Positions 3,493-6,170 of a stretch of DNA of 6,170 bases are shown here, in pieces. This DNA is from Limisphaerales bacterium (GTDB taxonomy: Bacteria > Verrucomicrobiota > Verrucomicrobiia > Limisphaerales > UBA8199). The stretch's first letter is position 1. The number at the start of each line of letters is the position of its first letter. The stretch spans positions 1 through 6,170 of the forward strand of contig JANXQE010000246.1 of assembly GCA_025356925.1 (NCBI GenBank), written 5' to 3'. The position numbers and the translations under genes were made by a program. A model generated the notes under the pieces. That model was not told the DNA's origin and ran no database searches. It was given only the letters and a program-made list of their open reading frames with translations.

Positions 3493-6170
3493 ATGGCAGG
3501 ACGCAGGCAGTATCCATTTCATCTAATCGAGCCCAAATGGCAGCAGCATTGGGATAAAGAGCAGACATTTCGCTCGTGGAACCCAGGAGACACTGTGCCT
3601 CCGGCCCACCCGTTTGCGATCAGGCACTCCGCGACTCCGCTGGAACACCTGCCTAAGTTCTATATTCTCGACATGTTCCCCTACCCTTCGGGCGCCGGCC
3701 TGCACGTGGGCCATCCGGAAGGGTACACCGCCACTGACATTTTGGCCCGCTATAAGCGAGCACGGGGCCTCCATGTGTTGCATCCCATGGGCTGGGACGC
3801 TTTCGGGTTGCCGGCTGAACAATACGCCATCCGCACCGGCCAGCATCCGCGCAAAACGACCGAGCAAAACGTCACAACGTTCAAGCGCCAAATCCAATCG
3901 CTCGGGTTCAGCTACGACTGGAGCCGCGAATTGGACACCACCGACCCGGAGTACTTCAAGTGGACTCAATGGATTTTTCTCAAGCTTTATAATTCGTGGT
4001 TCAACCCAGAGTCCAATCGTTCCGAACCGATTGACACGTTGCCGTACCCGCCCGAACTGGCTCCCCCAAACGGAAGTTCTGGAGCCGGGTCTGCTGAGTT
4101 CGAGACGAAACGCCGCACGTACCAGGATTCCAAACGCCTGGCTTACGTCAGCGACGCCCCGGTTTGGTGGTGCGAACAGCTCGGCACGGTCCTCGCCAAT
4201 GAAGAGGTCGTCGATGGCAAAAGTGAGGTCGGCGGCTTCCCGGTAGTCCGCAAACCAATGCGCCAATGGATGCTGCGCATCACCGCTTACGCCGAGCGTT
4301 TACTTCAGGATCTGAACACCATCGAGTGGAGCGATTCTCTAAAGGAGATGCAGCGCAACTGGATCGGACGCAGTGAAGGCGCCGAGGTGGCGTTTTCGAT
4401 TACGGAGTGCGGAGTGCGGAGTGCGGAATCTGCCGAATCTATTCGGGTGTTTACAACTCGTCCGGACACGTTGTTCGGGGCAACCTACATAGTCCTTGCG
4501 CCAGAGCACAGACTGGTTGATGAAATCACCACGCCCGAGCAACGGGACGCGGTCAAGACCTACAAAACTGGCGTCGCAAAAAAATCCGATCTCGAACGCA
4601 CCGAGCTGGCCAAAGACAAGACCGGGGTCTTCACAGGAGCTCGCGCCATTAACCCGGCCAACGGCGAAAGGATTCCCATCTGGATTGCCGATTACGTGCT
4701 CGCGAGCTACGGCACCGGAGCGATCATGGCTGTGCCGGGTCACGACACGCGTGATCTCGAGTTCGCCTCCAAGTTCCAGCTCCCCATTGTGCAAGTTGTC
4801 CAGCCTCCCGCCGGCCAGGACTGGCATGGTTTCGTCGATGACGGCTTGGCGGTTAATTCCAGCAGTGCTAACCTCACTCTGGATGGGCTTCCCACATCCG
4901 AAGCCAAGCGAAAAATCACCAACTGGCTGGAAGTTAGCGGCTTCGGTAAGAAAACGATTAACTATAAGCTGCGCGACTGGCTTTTCAGCCGGCAGCGCTA
5001 CTGGGGAGAGCCCTTCCCGATTCTTTGGAAGACCGGCCCGGACGGTCGTGCCTGGCACGAAGCTCTGCCGGAATCCTCCTTGCCGCTCTTGCCTCCTCCT
5101 CTCGATGATTACAAGCCCACTTCCGACGGCCAGCCCCCCCTCGCCCGGGCCAAAGACTGGGTCAACCTCCCTGACGGCTCTAGGCGCGAGACGAACACCA
5201 TGCCCCAATGGGCGGGCAGTTGCTGGTACTACCTCCGCTACCTGGACACACACAACGCCCACGACTTCTGCGATCGCAGGGCGGAAAGATATTGGATGGG
5301 TGCGAATGTCAGCCGGGGAGCACTCACTCGCGCCACCCCTGGCGTTGACCTCTATGTCGGTGGCACCGAACACGCCGTGCTCCATCTCCTTTATGCCCGC
5401 TTTTGGCACAAGGTCCTCTTCGACCTCGGCCTTGTTTCTACCGCCGAGCCCTTTTACAAGCTCGTTAACCAAGGCCTCATTCTCGGCGAAGACGGCCAAA
5501 AAATGTCCAAATCACGTGGCAACGTCATCAATCCCGACGACATCCTGGCCGAATACGGCGCCGATGCTTTCCGCCTCTACGAAATGTTCATGGGCCCGCT
5601 CGAAATGACCAAACCGTGGAACACTAAAGGCGTCGAAGGCGTCTACCGTTTTCTTGGACGGGTTTGGCGACTGTTCATCGACGAAGCGAGCGAGACGGAA
5701 TTCGAGCAGAACTCGACCGCCGCGCCGGAGCGGTCTGCGGAATTCTTTGAGAGTGTCCGAGTCAGCGCCAACATTACCGACATCGCTCCGACGCCCCCCC
5801 AACTCAAGACGCTTCACGCTTGTATCAAAAAGGTCACCGACGATCTCGACGGTCTCCGCTTCAATACCGCCATCTCGGCCCTCATGGTATTCATCAACGA
5901 GGCCATGACCTGGCCAACCAAACCAGCGGCAGCACTGAGCGATTTTTTAATCCTGCTTCAACCGTTCGCTCCCCATCTGGCGGAGGAACTCTGGTTCAAG
6001 TTGCACTCCGCACTCCGCACTCCGCACTCCGCACTTGCCTACGCTCCCTGGCCGCAGTTCGATCCGTCAAGGCTCGCAGAGGACACAATCGAGGTTCCGG
6101 TCCAGGTCAATGGAAAACTCCGGGATGTGGTTCGAGTGCCTGTAAACATTAGCCAGGCTGAGTTGGAATC
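3493..6170 (+). CDS. leuS: Leucyl-tRNA synthetase, C-terminus beyond the window
   Basis: This cytoplasmic class I synthetase charges tRNA-Leu with leucine and edits mischarged amino acids. The frame is open from ATG 3493 to the right edge (892 codons); VQVNGKLRD near the end indicates only about 50 residues are missing. The start fits the family opening YPFHLIEPKWQQHW. Visible motifs are HVGH (71-74, HIGH box), the editing-domain threonine-rich TTRPDT (321-326) and GHDTRD with D421, RDWLFSRQRYWGEP (494-507), ETNTMPQWAGSCWYY (566-580), GGTEHAVLH (623-631) and KMSKS (670-674). At TVLANEEVVDG (232-242) the paired cysteines of E. coli-type LeuS are absent. Extra length comes from a segment at about 28-53, a proline/serine-rich stretch near 176-204, the heptamer-encoded loops at 304-312 and 838-848, and residues ~730-760. 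Only a weak AGG precedes the start; GTG 3457 and TTG 3466 are in frame but unlikely. The 113-bp gap after lnt shows no clear terminator, so co-transcription is possible. Confidence 0.98.
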   Translation, partial: MAGRRQYPFHLIEPKWQQHWDKEQTFRSWNPGDTVPPAHPFAIRHSATPLEHLPKFYILDMFPYPSGAGLHVGHPEGYTATDILARYKRARGLHVLHPMGWDAFGLPAEQYAIRTGQHPRKTTEQNVTTFKRQIQSLGFSYDWSRELDTTDPEYFKWTQWIFLKLYNSWFNPESNRSEPIDTLPYPPELAPPNGSSGAGSAEFETKRRTYQDSKRLAYVSDAPVWWCEQLGTVLANEEVVDGKSEVGGFPVVRKPMRQWMLRITAYAERLLQDLNTIEWSDSLKEMQRNWIGRSEGAEVAFSITECGVRSAESAESIRVFTTRPDTLFGATYIVLAPEHRLVDEITTPEQRDAVKTYKTGVAKKSDLERTELAKDKTGVFTGARAINPANGERIPIWIADYVLASYGTGAIMAVPGHDTRDLEFASKFQLPIVQVVQPPAGQDWHGFVDDGLAVNSSSANLTLDGLPTSEAKRKITNWLEVSGFGKKTINYKLRDWLFSRQRYWGEPFPILWKTGPDGRAWHEALPESSLPLLPPPLDDYKPTSDGQPPLARAKDWVNLPDGSRRETNTMPQWAGSCWYYLRYLDTHNAHDFCDRRAERYWMGANVSRGALTRATPGVDLYVGGTEHAVLHLLYARFWHKVLFDLGLVSTAEPFYKLVNQGLILGEDGQKMSKSRGNVINPDDILAEYGADAFRLYEMFMGPLEMTKPWNTKGVEGVYRFLGRVWRLFIDEASETEFEQNSTAAPERSAEFFESVRVSANITDIAPTPPQLKTLHACIKKVTDDLDGLRFNTAISALMVFINEAMTWPTKPAAALSDFLILLQPFAPHLAEELWFKLHSALRTPHSALAYAPWPQFDPSRLAEDTIEVPVQVNGKLRDVVRVPVNISQAELE
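4403..4427 (+). repeat. Tandem heptamer tract, three GGAGTGC units, inside leuS
   Basis: Three exact GGAGTGC units (4404-4410, 4411-4417, 4418-4424) continue into GGA, with one matching base before them. It is read in frame as T-E-C-G-V-R-S-A-E at residues 304-312. It lies between GRSEGAEVAF and IRVFTTRPDT, at the entry to the LeuS editing domain, where homologues usually have a short variable loop. It is followed by GAATCT twice (4426-4431, 4435-4440), three bases apart. The reading frame continues undisturbed on both sides. Confidence 0.95.
6003..6035 (-). repeat. Tandem heptamer tract, opposite orientation (GCACTCC), inside leuS
   Basis: Four exact GCACTCC units (6003-6009, 6010-6016, 6017-6023, 6024-6030) plus GCACT make 33 bases. 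This is the reverse complement of the unit at 4403-4427. It is read in frame as H-S-A-L-R-T-P-H-S-A-L (838-848), between PFAPHLAEELWFKL and AYAPWPQFD in the tRNA-binding C-terminal half, again where homologues have a short loop. The strand given marks orientation relative to the GGAGTGC unit. Confidence 0.95.

Noticed and set aside
4339..5499. A 386-codon open frame on the minus strand, antisense to leuS
   Set aside because: It lies wholly within the intact, strongly conserved leuS frame, resembles no family I recognise, and is expected from high-GC codon bias on the opposite strand.
4496..5608. A 370-codon plus-strand open frame overlapping leuS in another frame (and a similar one at 3614-4246)
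   Set aside because: The translation is rich in Ser, Pro, Thr and Arg with no recognisable domain, while leuS in its own frame shows every expected motif. These are shadow frames and not evidence of a frameshift.

Overview
The window is about 6.2 kb of GC-rich DNA from a Gram-negative bacterium. It holds four protein-coding genes, two of them cut by the window edges, and no RNA genes, insertion sequences, CRISPR arrays or phage genes. An apolipoprotein N-acyltransferase gene implies lipoproteins made in an inner membrane and an outer membrane to receive them. The heptamer GGAGTGC/GCACTCC tracts inside leuS, and the LeuS subtype without paired cysteines, recall Verrucomicrobiota (Pedosphaera/Limisphaerales-like) genomes. 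That placement rests on memory and not on a search.

Left part, minus strand (1-1425): the N-terminus of a SIS-domain sugar-phosphate protein runs off the left edge (start at 316). Upstream of it is a complete YdhF-like aldo/keto reductase gene (481-1425). The two genes point the same way and are separated by 164 bp. That gap contains a conspicuous 29-nt near-palindrome (432-460) and a GC-rich leader that can fold just before the SIS start codon.

Middle (1426-1687): a 262-bp divergent intergenic region between the reductase and lnt. I see no convincing sigma-70 promoter, only short inverted and direct repeats. A small hairpin carries a good Shine-Dalgarno sequence in its loop, just before the GTG start of lnt.

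Right part, plus strand (1688-6170): lnt (1688-3379, 563 aa), a 113-bp gap, then leuS from 3493 to beyond the right edge (892 full codons visible, with roughly the last 50 residues missing). leuS has intact HIGH (HVGH), editing-domain and KMSKS motifs. It contains two tandem-heptamer tracts in opposite orientations, 4403-4427 and 6003-6035. Both are in frame and lie where surface loops are expected.

The genes do not form one pathway: lnt and leuS are housekeeping genes, and the other pair may belong to carbohydrate or carbonyl metabolism. I do not see a new multi-gene system. The most interesting signal is the heptamer repeat lodged twice, as an inverted pair, inside an essential tRNA-synthetase gene.
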